43,849 bases of DNA. Source: DASVEE01 sp036399695 (lineage in GTDB: Bacteria; Acidobacteriota; Thermoanaerobaculia; Gp7-AA8). The notes below the pieces were generated by a model, which saw nothing but the letters and a program-made list of their open reading frames with translations, did not search any database and had not been told where the DNA came from. Positions within the stretch are counted from its first letter, which is position 1. Each line of letters begins with the position of its first letter. This document shows positions 8,188 through 16,502 of this stretch, one piece after another. The stretch spans positions 1-43,849 of the forward strand of contig DASWMP010000065.1 of assembly GCA_036399695.1 (NCBI GenBank), given 5' to 3'. The position numbers and the translations under genes were made by a program.

Positions 8188-8218
8188 GGCTGCATTCTGT
8201 GATAAAACCCGCGCCGCT

Positions 8219-9382
<1,164 letters not shown>

Positions 9383-9385
9383 TCA

Positions 9386-10291
9386 ATGGCAATCTGGGCT
9401 GATCGCAATACCCGAGTCATCGTTCAGGGCATCACGGGCCGCGAGGGAACCTTCCACGCGATCCAGTGCCGCGACTACGGCACGCAGGTCGTCGGCGGCG
9501 TCACCCCCGGCAAGGGCGGCACGACGCACGAGAACTTCCCCGTCTTCAACACCGTGCTCGAAGCGCGGGAGAAGGCGGGCGCCAACTGCTCGCTGATCTT
9601 CGTCCCGCCGCCGTTCGCGGCTGACGCCATCATGGAGTCGGCCGACGCCGGCGTCGAGCTGATCATCTGCATCACCGAGGGCATCCCGGTGAACGACATG
9701 ATGAAAGCGCACGACTTCCTCCGGAAGACGAACGCGCGCCGCGTGGCCGCGGGTCAGGCGCCGTCGCGCCTCATCGGACCGAACTGCCCCGGCATCATGA
9801 CGCCGGGCCAGGCGAAGATCGGCATCATGCCGGGCCACATCCATCGCGAGGGCCCGATCGGTATCGTCTCCCGCTCCGGAACGCTGACCTACGAAGCCGT
9901 GGGCCAGCTCTCCAGCCGCGGGATCGGCCAGTCGACGGCCGTCGGCATCGGCGGCGATCCGCTGCCGGGCACGAACTTCATCGACTGTCTGGCCGCCTTC
10001 CAGGCGGACGCCGCGACCGAAGCGATCATCATGATCGGCGAGATCGGCGGCAGCGCCGAGGAAGAAGCCGCCGCGTTCGTGAAGGCGAACGTGACCAAGC
10101 CCGTCGTCGCCTTCATCGCCGGCCAGACCGCTCCTCCGGGACGCCGCATGGGCCACGCCGGCGCCATCATCAGCGGCGGTAAAGGCACCGCCTCCGAGAA
10201 GATGGACGCGCTCACCGCCGCGGGCATCCACGTGGTGAAAGCGCCGAGCGACATGGGCGCCAAGCTCGAAGAAGTCTGGAAGGGCCGGTAG
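9386..10291 (+). CDS. sucD: Succinyl-CoA synthetase alpha subunit
   Basis: Alpha chain of the same enzyme. It binds CoA and carries the phosphohistidine. It has 301 residues with a Rossmann CoA-binding domain (GITGREG, GGVTPGKGG, GPNCPG) and the active-site loop RRMGHAGAII, where His257 is the expected phosphorylated residue. It begins 3 bp after the sucC stop, clearly co-transcribed. Its TAG stop forms the first three bases of a near-perfect palindrome that continues downstream. Confidence 0.97.
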   Translation: MAIWADRNTRVIVQGITGREGTFHAIQCRDYGTQVVGGVTPGKGGTTHENFPVFNTVLEAREKAGANCSLIFVPPPFAADAIMESADAGVELIICITEGIPVNDMMKAHDFLRKTNARRVAAGQAPSRLIGPNCPGIMTPGQAKIGIMPGHIHREGPIGIVSRSGTLTYEAVGQLSSRGIGQSTAVGIGGDPLPGTNFIDCLAAFQADAATEAIIMIGEIGGSAEEEAAAFVKANVTKPVVAFIAGQTAPPGRRMGHAGAIISGGKGTASEKMDALTAAGIHVVKAPSDMGAKLEEVWKGR

Positions 10292-10315
10292 TGTCGTGAC
10301 ACGACACTAGGCCCT
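10281..10315. terminator. Palindrome joining the stops of sucD and a convergent gene remnant
   Basis: Arms TAGTGTCGTG (10289-10298) and CACGACACTA (10300-10309) are perfect around one base. The stem extends through AGGGCC (10281-10286) and GGCCCT (10310-10315) with a 2-nt bulge. The first TAG is the sucD stop, and the last CTA is the stop of the convergent carbonic anhydrase remnant. A bidirectional terminator is likely from the position, but there is no T-run. Confidence 0.5.
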
Positions 10316-10498
10316 GCCTCGATTTCCAAACGACGGCAGCCGCGTCACGTGGCCGCTGAAGTCGTAGTACGCGCTGATGATGGCGATGCGCCCGGAGCGA
10401 ACCGCTTCGCGGATCGTAGCGCTGCGCGCGACCAGGGCATTCGCCGCATGCCTGGTGTTGGCGTCGGTCGCACGGCGCACGAGCGGCTTCGACGCCAC
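10307..10498 (-). pseudogene. Beta-carbonic anhydrase C-terminal remnant
   Basis: This open stretch encodes about 63 residues resembling only the C-terminal end of a beta-class carbonic anhydrase (ANTRHAANALVARSATIRE, then GRIAIISAYYDFSGHVTRL). In that family the segment packs next to the active site. The N-terminal two thirds, with the zinc-binding Cys and His-x-x-Cys, are absent: just upstream lies the promoter region and coding sequence of another gene on the opposite strand. It is probably a decayed, 5'-truncated gene. The resemblance is from memory of the family motif and the region is short. Confidence 0.5.
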
Positions 10499-10557
10499 AT
10501 GCCGCTGATTCGTTCCATCTTGACGTCGTAGTAGCCTGAGCGTACGGTTACCTCACC

Positions 10558-10562
10558 GGAGG
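10558..10562 (+). promoter_or_regulatory. Shine-Dalgarno GGAGG for the small Cys-rich protein
   Basis: GGAGG lies 5 nt before the ATG at 10568. This is one of the clearest ribosome binding sites in the window and supports the reality of the 80-codon gene. A possible -35 TTGACG (10520-10525) and a weak -10 TACGGT (10543-10548) are 17 nt apart. Confidence 0.55.
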
Positions 10563-10567
10563 CGACG

Positions 10568-10810
10568 ATGAAGAAATCCGCCCGACGTCGTTGGTGGCTC
10601 GCGCTGATCGCGTTAACCGTGTTCGTGTCTGCACCGGTTTCCGCATGCGAGTACTGGCAGTGTTCGGTCGAGACCGAAAGCGGCCGCGTACGTTGTCTCA
10701 TTCGTTACGGTCCTGATCACGAGGGCACCGTCTGGTCGCTCGACTGTTCGGTCTGGGGTGACGGTCCGGGAGCATGGTGCCGCTATCAGTATCTGTGCTT
10801 CGACGTGTAG
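10568..10810 (+). CDS. Small secreted cysteine-rich protein
   Basis: An 80-residue protein, MKKSARRRWWLALIALTVF..., with a strong Sec signal cleaved after about residue 26 (APVSA). The mature part of about 54 residues has six cysteines (C27, C32, C43, C59, C70, C76), enough for three disulfides, and many Trp and Tyr. I recognise no family. A good ribosome binding site precedes it. It stands alone between the carbonic anhydrase remnant and the toxin-antitoxin pair. It could be a periplasmic or extracellular mini-protein; function unknown. Confidence 0.65.
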   Translation: MKKSARRRWWLALIALTVFVSAPVSACEYWQCSVETESGRVRCLIRYGPDHEGTVWSLDCSVWGDGPGAWCRYQYLCFDV

Positions 10811-10976
10811 CCGCGATCGTCACCTTGCTCAAGTGCTCGCTCCGATGTCAGCCGCACGAATACGTCCATCGACTCCGCGCCTGCCACCGGCGGCGCGAGC
10901 GCAGCGAACGTCGCGCTGCACGCCAATAGCCGCGCGGCGCGCGGCCGGTGTTTGTGCAGGAGTGAGGGGAATTGTA

Positions 10977-10995
10977 TGTACAGAATCTCTGTACA
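10977..10995. promoter_or_regulatory. Putative YefM operator palindrome
   Basis: TGTACAGA (10977-10984) and TCTGTACA (10988-10995) form a perfect inverted repeat with a 3-nt centre, ending 7 nt before the antitoxin ATG. E. coli YefM-YoeB represses its own operon through palindromes with a TGTACA core, so this is very probably the autoregulatory operator. Confidence 0.75.
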
Positions 10996-11002
10996 GTAGG
11001 TT

Positions 11003-11290
11003 ATGGCGATCGAGACGACGTACACGCAGGCGCGGGCCAATCTGAAGGAACTGCTCGATGAGGCGACGAACAATCGCGAGCTGGTGATGATCCGGCGGCG
11101 TGAGGGTGGTGACGTTGCGCTGATCGCTGCCGACGAATTGGAAGGACTGCTGGAGACGGCTCACCTCCTGCGCTCGCCCAGGAACGCCGAGTGGCTGCTC
11201 ACCGCGCTGAAGCGCGTGCAAAGAGGCGACGGCCGTCCGGAGACTGTCGAACAGCTCCGATCCGAGCTTGGTCTCGATGAAGAAGAGTAG
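11003..11290 (+). CDS. yefM: Antitoxin of the Phd/YefM family
   Basis: Type II antitoxin, 95 residues, that binds DNA through its N-terminal half and neutralises the toxin through its C-terminal half. The start MAIETTYTQARANLKELLDEA and VMIRRREGGDVALIAADELEGLLET are typical of YefM. The acidic tail (LRSELGLDEEE) is the expected toxin-binding region. It overlaps the toxin gene by 14 nt and is preceded by a TGTACA palindrome, so it probably represses its own operon. Confidence 0.92.
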   Translation: MAIETTYTQARANLKELLDEATNNRELVMIRRREGGDVALIAADELEGLLETAHLLRSPRNAEWLLTALKRVQRGDGRPETVEQLRSELGLDEEE

Positions 11291-11546
11291 CCGGGAGGCG
11301 ATCTTTCATCCGGAGCTCCGAGAAGATCTGCGGCACTGGGTGGAGACGGATCGGAGAGTGGCACTCCGCGCGCTCGAGCTTATCGAAGCCATCCTGCGCG
11401 ATCCGTTCGACGGCATCGGCAAACCGGAGCCGTTGAAGTATCTGGCCGCCGGGGCATGGTCGCGGCGCCTCACGCAAGAGCATCGGGTCGTCTACGTCGT
11501 CTCGCACAACCGCATTGAGCTCCTGCAGGCGAGATATCACTACTGA
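11277..11546 (+). CDS. yoeB: YoeB-type mRNA interferase toxin
   Basis: Ribosome-dependent mRNA endonuclease of the RelE superfamily. ATG at 11277 gives 89 residues; a TTG nine bases earlier is possible but unneeded. The family pattern is clear: FHPELREDLRHWVETDRR, DPFDGIGKPEPLKY, WSRRLTQEHRVVYVV and the terminal ARYHY. The Glu of KPEPL, the Arg of WSRRL and the His of RYHY match the catalytic Glu, Arg and His of E. coli YoeB. The start lies inside the antitoxin gene, as usual for such pairs. Confidence 0.92.
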   Translation: MKKSSREAIFHPELREDLRHWVETDRRVALRALELIEAILRDPFDGIGKPEPLKYLAAGAWSRRLTQEHRVVYVVSHNRIELLQARYHY

Positions 11547-11581
11547 GGCTTTGCGGTCGCGATCCTCGTCGTTCGTCCCCG

Positions 11582-11944
11582 CTACTCCCTCTCCAGCAAC
11601 TCAATCCGGTTCCCGAACGGGTCGGACACGTACGCCCGTTTGTAGCCTTCCAGCGGCTCGTCGATGAGGAGCAGGCAGCCGGCTTTTTCGCAGACGGCCA
11701 CGAGCGCTGCCAGGTCATCGACCAGCAGCGCGGGGTGGGCTTTCCTCGCCGGGCGAAAGTCGGCTTCGACGCCCACGTGGAGATCGGCGGTGCCGGAGGT
11801 GAACCAGGCGCCGCCGCGGGTGGCGAGGTTTGGCGGCTTGGGGACTTCGGTGAAGCCGAGGATGCCGGTGTAGAAGCGGCGGGCCTCGTCTTCGCCGCCG
11901 CGGGGCATGGCCAGTTGTACGTGGTGGAGGGCGGTGATGGGCAT
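11582..11944 (-). CDS. Glyoxalase/VOC superfamily protein
   Basis: A single vicinal-oxygen-chelate domain of 120 residues from MPITALHHVQLAMP. Two beta-alpha-beta-beta-beta modules are visible: residues 1-58 (FYTGILGFTEVPKP) and 60-120 (HPALLVDDLAAL, YVSDPFGNRIELLE). Candidate metal ligands are the His in LHHV, the His in DLHVG and the Glu of RIELLE. Such proteins may be dioxygenases, isomerases or resistance proteins; nothing nearby fixes the substrate. The ATG at 11944 is preferred over an earlier in-frame start because the VOC fold begins immediately after it. Confidence 0.82.
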   Translation of the reverse strand: MPITALHHVQLAMPRGGEDEARRFYTGILGFTEVPKPPNLATRGGAWFTSGTADLHVGVEADFRPARKAHPALLVDDLAALVAVCEKAGCLLLIDEPLEGYKRAYVSDPFGNRIELLERE

Positions 11945-12061
11945 GGCGCCATCGTAGCGTCTTGACTGCTGCTTCACGTGCACTTTACGCGCGCTGCCCT
12001 TCCGCTTTCCGGCGGCTTCCTAGACTCGGCTCGTCCAATTGAACCGATACAGGAGATGTCG

Positions 12062-13219
12062 ATGAACTTGAAGTCGCTGGTGGTTTCGATCGCGCTTGCG
12101 CTGGCGTTGCCGGTTGGGGCGCAGGATGCGGCGAAGCAAACGCCTACACAAGGGAACGAGCCGCAGGAAGGCGCACCCGCCACGGTCGACGAAGTGGCCG
12201 GACGCGTCGCCGCGATCGACGATGCATTCACCGAAGCCAAAGGCATTCTCGATGGCTTGAGCCGGATGAAGTTCTCGGGTTACATCCAGGCGCAGTACGT
12301 CAACGACGAATCGTCGCTCGACGAACTCTCCGGCGCCGCCGCGACGCGCAACCGCGACCAGTTCTCGGTGCGCCGGGCGCGCGTGAAGTTCACCTATCAG
12401 TTTCTCCCCACGTCGCGCTTCGTCCTGCAGCCCGACGTCACCAGCTCCGGCGTGACGCTGAAGGACGGCTACGTCGAATTCACCGAGCCCTGGACGCAGG
12501 CGCGCAACACGCTCACCGCCGGTCAGTTCAACTGGCCGTTCGGCTTCGAGGTCATGTACTCCTCGAGCGCCCGCGAGATGCCCGAGCGCTCGCGCGTGAT
12601 CCGCACGCTCTTTCCGGGCGAGCGCGATCGCGGCGTCATGCTCTCCGGCGCCGGCTTCAGCGAACGTCTCACCTATCGCGCGGCCATCGTCAACGGCACC
12701 GGCACGAGCCAGAGCTTCGACTTCAACAAGCGCAAGGACCTCGTCGGACGCGTCGGCTACAGCTTCGGCGCGCTCGACCTCGGCGCTTCCGTCTACCGCG
12801 GTGCGGAGCTCGTGCAGACCGCGACGAACGCCCGCGGCCTCGAGTTCGACAAGGAGCGCCAGGGGATCGACTTCCAGTGGGTCACGCCGATCACCGGACT
12901 CGGCGTACGCGGCGAATACATCACCGGCGTGCAGCCGCCGAACCCCGGCACGACGGCCACCGTCTCGCCCGACGTCGACGGCTGGTACCTCTACCTCATC
13001 CAGAACCTCGGTACGCGTCACCAGCTCGTCCTCCGTGGCGACGAGTACGACCCGAACAACGATCGCGACGGCGACGCCACCCGCACGCTCGGCGGCTCCT
13101 ACGTCTTCCACTGGGACGCCAACAGCAAGGTGATGCTCTCGTACGAGCAGCCGAAGCTCGAAGCCGGCACCGATCCGGACGACAACGTCTTCACCCTCCG
13201 CTACCAGTACAGCTTTTAA
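12062..13219 (+). CDS. Phosphate-selective porin (OprP/OprO-like)
   Basis: Outer-membrane beta-barrel of 385 residues. The signal peptide MNLKSLVVSIALALALPVGA is followed by a short helical, probably coiled-coil segment (about 35-65). The porin P domain starts at SGYIQAQYVNDESS and continues with QFSVRRARVKFTYQFLPTS, YVEFTEPW, AGQFNWPFGFEVMYSS and PGERDRGVML. It ends in FTLRYQYSF, a classic C-terminal aromatic barrel signal. AGGAG at 12051-12055 favours the ATG at 12062 over the one at 12056. The pstS gene follows, so it probably channels phosphate or polyphosphate into the periplasm. Confidence 0.9.
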   Translation: MNLKSLVVSIALALALPVGAQDAAKQTPTQGNEPQEGAPATVDEVAGRVAAIDDAFTEAKGILDGLSRMKFSGYIQAQYVNDESSLDELSGAAATRNRDQFSVRRARVKFTYQFLPTSRFVLQPDVTSSGVTLKDGYVEFTEPWTQARNTLTAGQFNWPFGFEVMYSSSAREMPERSRVIRTLFPGERDRGVMLSGAGFSERLTYRAAIVNGTGTSQSFDFNKRKDLVGRVGYSFGALDLGASVYRGAELVQTATNARGLEFDKERQGIDFQWVTPITGLGVRGEYITGVQPPNPGTTATVSPDVDGWYLYLIQNLGTRHQLVLRGDEYDPNNDRDGDATRTLGGSYVFHWDANSKVMLSYEQPKLEAGTDPDDNVFTLRYQYSF

Positions 13220-13220
13220 C

Positions 13221-13234
13221 GGACAACGGGCAAC
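13221..13234. repeat. Heptamer half-element between porin and pstS
   Basis: GGACAAC and GGGCAAC, identical to heptamers in the right arms of the elements at 29527 and 34133. There is no left arm here. Confidence 0.5.
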
Positions 13235-13254
13235 GCCCCACCAAGGAGAATCCA

Positions 13255-14076
13255 ATGAAGAAACTCATCATCACGGCAGCACTCGCGGCGTTCGCTCTGC
13301 CGCTGTTCGCGCAGAAGGGCATCACGGTCAAGGGATCGGACACGATGGTCATCATGAACGCGCGGCTCGCCGAGGCGTACATGCGTGGCAATCCCGGCCA
13401 GAGCATTCAGGTGACGGGTGGTGGATCGGGCGTCGGCCTGGCCGCGCTGATCAACGGCACGACCGACATCGCCGCGGCGTCGCGTCCGATGAAGACCAGC
13501 GAGAAGGACAAGCTGAAGCAGCGCTTCAACACGCTCGTGGCCGAAGTGCCGGTGGCCCGCGACGGTCTGGCCGTCTACGTCAACGAGCGCAACCCGGTGA
13601 AGGAGCTGACGGTCGCGCAGGTGCGTGACATCTACACCGGCCGGGTGACGAACTGGAAGCAGGTTGGCGGTAACGACGCGCCGATCGTCCTCTACTCGCG
13701 GGAAAACTCCTCCGGCACGTACGTCTACTTCAAGGAAAACGTGCTGGCGAACAAAGACTTTTCGCCGCGCGCGCAGACGCTGCAGGGCACCGCGGCCGTC
13801 GTGAACGCCGTCGGCAAGGATGTGAACGGCATCGGCTACGGCGGCGCCGCCTACGCGAAAGGCATCCGCTTCGCCGCCATCCGGAAGGACGCCAGGAGCG
13901 CCGCCTACACGCCGTCGCTCGAGACCGTGCGCGCCGGGCAGTACCCCATCACCCGTTACCTCTACCTCTATCTCCGCGGTACGCCGAAAGGCGACATGAA
14001 GAAGTTCGTCGACTTTGCGCTCTCGCCCGCGGGGCAGCAGATCGTGTCCCAGGTCGGCTACTTTCCGGTGAAGTAG
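13255..14076 (+). CDS. pstS: Phosphate-binding protein PstS
   Basis: Periplasmic phosphate-binding component of a Pst-type ABC importer. It has 273 residues with signal peptide MKKLIITAALAAFALPLFAQ. Phosphate-contact motifs are KGSDTM, TGGGSGVGLAALING, AAASRPMK and YSRENSSGTYVYFKE. AAGGAG at 13243-13248 precedes the ATG. It is only 35 bp after the porin gene. No pstC, pstA or pstB follow; the next gene is an exopolyphosphatase. The importer must be elsewhere, or this is an orphan binding protein. Confidence 0.93.
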   Translation: MKKLIITAALAAFALPLFAQKGITVKGSDTMVIMNARLAEAYMRGNPGQSIQVTGGGSGVGLAALINGTTDIAAASRPMKTSEKDKLKQRFNTLVAEVPVARDGLAVYVNERNPVKELTVAQVRDIYTGRVTNWKQVGGNDAPIVLYSRENSSGTYVYFKENVLANKDFSPRAQTLQGTAAVVNAVGKDVNGIGYGGAAYAKGIRFAAIRKDARSAAYTPSLETVRAGQYPITRYLYLYLRGTPKGDMKKFVDFALSPAGQQIVSQVGYFPVK

Positions 14077-14078
14077 TA

Positions 14079-14178
14079 GTTGGGCGGTTGGCGGTTGGGC
14101 GGCGGTTGAGCCCGAAGCGTTCAGCGCCAACCGCTCGCTTCCCGCTCCCGCCCAACCGCCAACTGCCAACCGCCCAAC
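14079..14178. repeat. Heptamer/octamer inverted repeat, copy between pstS and ppx
   Basis: Left arm GTTGGGCG, GTTGGCG, GTTGGGCG (from 14079); right arm CGCCCAAC, CGCCAAC, TGCCAAC, CGCCCAAC (about 14148-14178). It starts 3 nt after the pstS stop and ends 30 nt before the next start. Confidence 0.7.
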
Positions 14179-14208
14179 TTTCCACCGACCACATACAATC
14201 ACCGCCAC

Positions 14209-15750
14209 ATGCCTCGCGGACCGTATCGCATGGCGGCGATCGACGTCGGAACCAACTCCATCCACATGATCATCGTGGAGGCGCAGCGTCATGGCTACCG
14301 CGTCATCGACAAAGAGAAAGAGATGGTCCAGCTCGGGCGCGACAGCCTCGAGGGGCGGCCGCTCACCGACGGCGCCATCGAGCGGGGCGTCGCCACGCTG
14401 AAGAACATGGCCGAGATCGCGCGGCGGTGGCAGGTGCAGGACATCGTGGCCGTGGCCACGAGCGCCATCCGCGAAGCGCCGAACCGCCGCCAGTTCATCG
14501 CCGCGGCGGAGAAGAGCGCCGGCATCGAGGTGCGCGTCATCTCCGGCGAAGAGGAAGCGGACTACATCTACCGCGCCGTGCGCTCGGCCGTCGACTTCAG
14601 CGGCGGGACGGCCTTCTCCATCGACATCGGCGGCGGCAGCGTAGAGCTGATCGTCGGGACAAAGAGCGAGGTCTACTTCACCCGCAGCGAGCCGGCCGGC
14701 GCGTTGCGCATCTCGCAGCAGTTCGCGCTCGACAAGCCGGCGACGGCGGCGACGATCGACGACTGCCGCCGCTACGTCCGCAAGGCGCTGAAGAAGACTC
14801 TCGGGCGCATCCACGCCATCGGCTTCGACTTTACGATCGGCACCTCGGGCACGATCGTGACGCTGGCAACGCTCGCGGCCGAGACGTCAGCCAACGGTGA
14901 ATCCGTGACGCCCGGCCTGCGCTGGCTGAGCCGCAAGCGTCTCCGCGAGCTGATCGAGACGCTCGCGCCGCTGGCGGCCGACGAGCGCGTGCGCCGGCTG
15001 CAACTCGACCCGAAACGTGCCGAGACGATCGTCGCCGGCGCCATCGTCCTCGACGAGATTCTCTCCGGACTCGGCGTCGTGCAGCTCCGCGCCTGCGACG
15101 CCGCGCTGCGCGAGGGGATCGTCGAACGGATGCTCGAAGAGCGTGGGCACGAAGAGCCGGAGGGGGACAACGTCCGCCATTCGTCGGTGCTCGAGTTCGC
15201 GCACCGCAGCGGCGTCGACCGCGTGCATGCCACGCACGTGGCGCGGCTCGCGCTGCGCATCTTCGACCAGACGCAGAAGCTGCATCACCTGCAGACCGGC
15301 GAGCGGGAGCTCCTCGAATACGCGGCGCTCCTCCACGAGGTCGGGATGCATGTGTCGTATCAGGGGCATCACAAGCATTCGTTTTACCTGATCAGCCACG
15401 CCGGGCTGCGCGGCTTCACCGGCGACCAGGTGGCGCTGGTGGCGAACGTGGCCCGTTACTACCGGAAGTCGGGGCCGGTCGACGAGCACCAGAACTTCGC
15501 GCAGCTTTCGCGGACGCAGAAGGAGGTCGTGCAGAAGCTCGCGGCCATTCTGCGGATCGCCGCGGCGCTGGACCGAGGACGTCGCGGTGCCGTGCGCGAC
15601 GTGGCGGTGGAGATCGGCAGTGAGGTTGCGCTGTTCCGGCTGCGGCCGCGCGATGAGGCGGACGTCGAGCTTGCTGCCGCCAGCCGTCGCGGCAAGTATT
15701 TTGCGCGTGTGTTCGGCCGCCGTGCCGAGTTCGAGATGAGTGCGAGGTGA
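14209..15750 (+). CDS. ppx: Exopolyphosphatase / guanosine pentaphosphate phosphohydrolase (Ppx/GppA)
   Basis: Hydrolyses terminal phosphate from polyphosphate and/or pppGpp. It has 513 residues. The ASKHA phosphatase fold shows MAAIDVGTNSIHMIIVE, AVATSAIREAPN, VISGEEEADYIYRAV and SIDIGGGSVELIVG. The C-terminal HD-like domain (about 325-500) contains AALLHEVGMHVSYQGHHKHS. ATG at 14209 is used; 14230 is a possible alternative. It lies after the porin-pstS pair and is coupled to the SixA-like gene, so the set looks devoted to phosphate and polyphosphate handling. Ppx and GppA cannot be separated by eye. Confidence 0.92.
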   Translation: MPRGPYRMAAIDVGTNSIHMIIVEAQRHGYRVIDKEKEMVQLGRDSLEGRPLTDGAIERGVATLKNMAEIARRWQVQDIVAVATSAIREAPNRRQFIAAAEKSAGIEVRVISGEEEADYIYRAVRSAVDFSGGTAFSIDIGGGSVELIVGTKSEVYFTRSEPAGALRISQQFALDKPATAATIDDCRRYVRKALKKTLGRIHAIGFDFTIGTSGTIVTLATLAAETSANGESVTPGLRWLSRKRLRELIETLAPLAADERVRRLQLDPKRAETIVAGAIVLDEILSGLGVVQLRACDAALREGIVERMLEERGHEEPEGDNVRHSSVLEFAHRSGVDRVHATHVARLALRIFDQTQKLHHLQTGERELLEYAALLHEVGMHVSYQGHHKHSFYLISHAGLRGFTGDQVALVANVARYYRKSGPVDEHQNFAQLSRTQKEVVQKLAAILRIAAALDRGRRGAVRDVAVEIGSEVALFRLRPRDEADVELAAASRRGKYFARVFGRRAEFEMSAR

Positions 15751-15754
15751 GTGC

Positions 15755-16291
15755 GTGAACGACGTGAAGAGTGGTGACGACGAGGAGCTGAGCGCCCGCG
15801 ACCGATTCCTGGTGCTGCTGCGCCACGGCCTCGCGGAGGAGAAGAGCGAGGACAAAGAGGACGAGGACCGCTCGCTGACGCCGGAGGGGCATGCGCGCAT
15901 GAAGCAGATCGGGCGCGGCCTGGAGCGCGCCTTCCCGAAAGCGCAGGCCATCTACTCGAGTCCTCTGCTGCGCGCCGTACAGACGGCGCTCTGGGTGTCG
16001 AAAGGCTACCGCTCGCGCATCAAGGTCAACACCACCGACGCCCTGATCCCCGGCGCGACGTACGAGGAGTTCCAGCAGTTCCTGGCCGGCATCCCGGAGC
16101 GGCGTGTCGTCATCGTCGGACACGAGCCGAACCTCAGCGACAACCTGACGGAGCTGATCGGCCTCGCCGGCCACGAGATCGAGCTGAAAAAAGGTGGCTG
16201 CTACGGCGTGCGCCTGAAGACCGAAGGGGGCGCCGTCCTGGAGTGGCTGCTGTCGCCGCGGATTCTGCGGAGGCTGGCGGAGGGGGAGTAG
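15755..16291 (+). CDS. Histidine phosphatase, SixA-like
   Basis: Phosphoglycerate-mutase-like histidine phosphatase of 178 residues. The catalytic motif is LLRHGLAEE (His24 in RHG). The family elements SLTPEGHARMKQIGRGL, YSSPLLRAVQTA and VIVGHEPNLSDNLTEL follow, with the second catalytic His in GHEP. This pattern is that of SixA, which dephosphorylates phosphohistidine in phosphorelays. The GTG at 15755 is preceded by GAGGTGA; a GTG at 15740 overlapping the ppx stop is also possible. The position directly after ppx suggests joint expression. Confidence 0.85.
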   Translation: MNDVKSGDDEELSARDRFLVLLRHGLAEEKSEDKEDEDRSLTPEGHARMKQIGRGLERAFPKAQAIYSSPLLRAVQTALWVSKGYRSRIKVNTTDALIPGATYEEFQQFLAGIPERRVVIVGHEPNLSDNLTELIGLAGHEIELKKGGCYGVRLKTEGGAVLEWLLSPRILRRLAEGE

Positions 16292-16298
16292 GCCGCCA

Positions 16299-16482
16299 AT
16301 CCTGAGCGAAGCGAAGGATCAATGGAGCCACAGCCATACCGTGACGCAATGGCCCGTCTCTCGCTGAGGCCCCGGTGATCCTTCGCTTCGCTCAGGATTG
16401 AAACCCACAGCCATACCGTGACGCAAATGGCGCGTCTCTCGCTGAGGCTCCGGTGATCCTTCGCTTCGCTCAGGATTGAAAC
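16299..16482. repeat. 77-bp tandem repeat with palindromic borders
   Basis: Two imperfect copies with 77-bp period (16329-16405 and 16406-16482) start CACAGCCATACCGTGACGCA and end GATCCTTCGCTTCGCTCAGG. An inverted copy of the end motif (CCTGAGCGAAGCGAAGGATC, 16301-16320) precedes them, so each copy can pair with it. It fills the gap between the SixA-like and MFS genes. Confidence 0.75.
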
Positions 16483-16502
16483 CCCATATAGTTCGCCCCG
16501 CG

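Noticed and set aside
11962..11990. Sigma-70 promoter TTGACT-n17-TTACGC before the porin, or a Pho box
   Set aside because: The -10 match is poor and no Pho-box direct repeats could be found, so neither is called.
16329..16482. CRISPR array
   Set aside because: Only two tandem 77-bp copies with no spacer/repeat division and no cas genes nearby.
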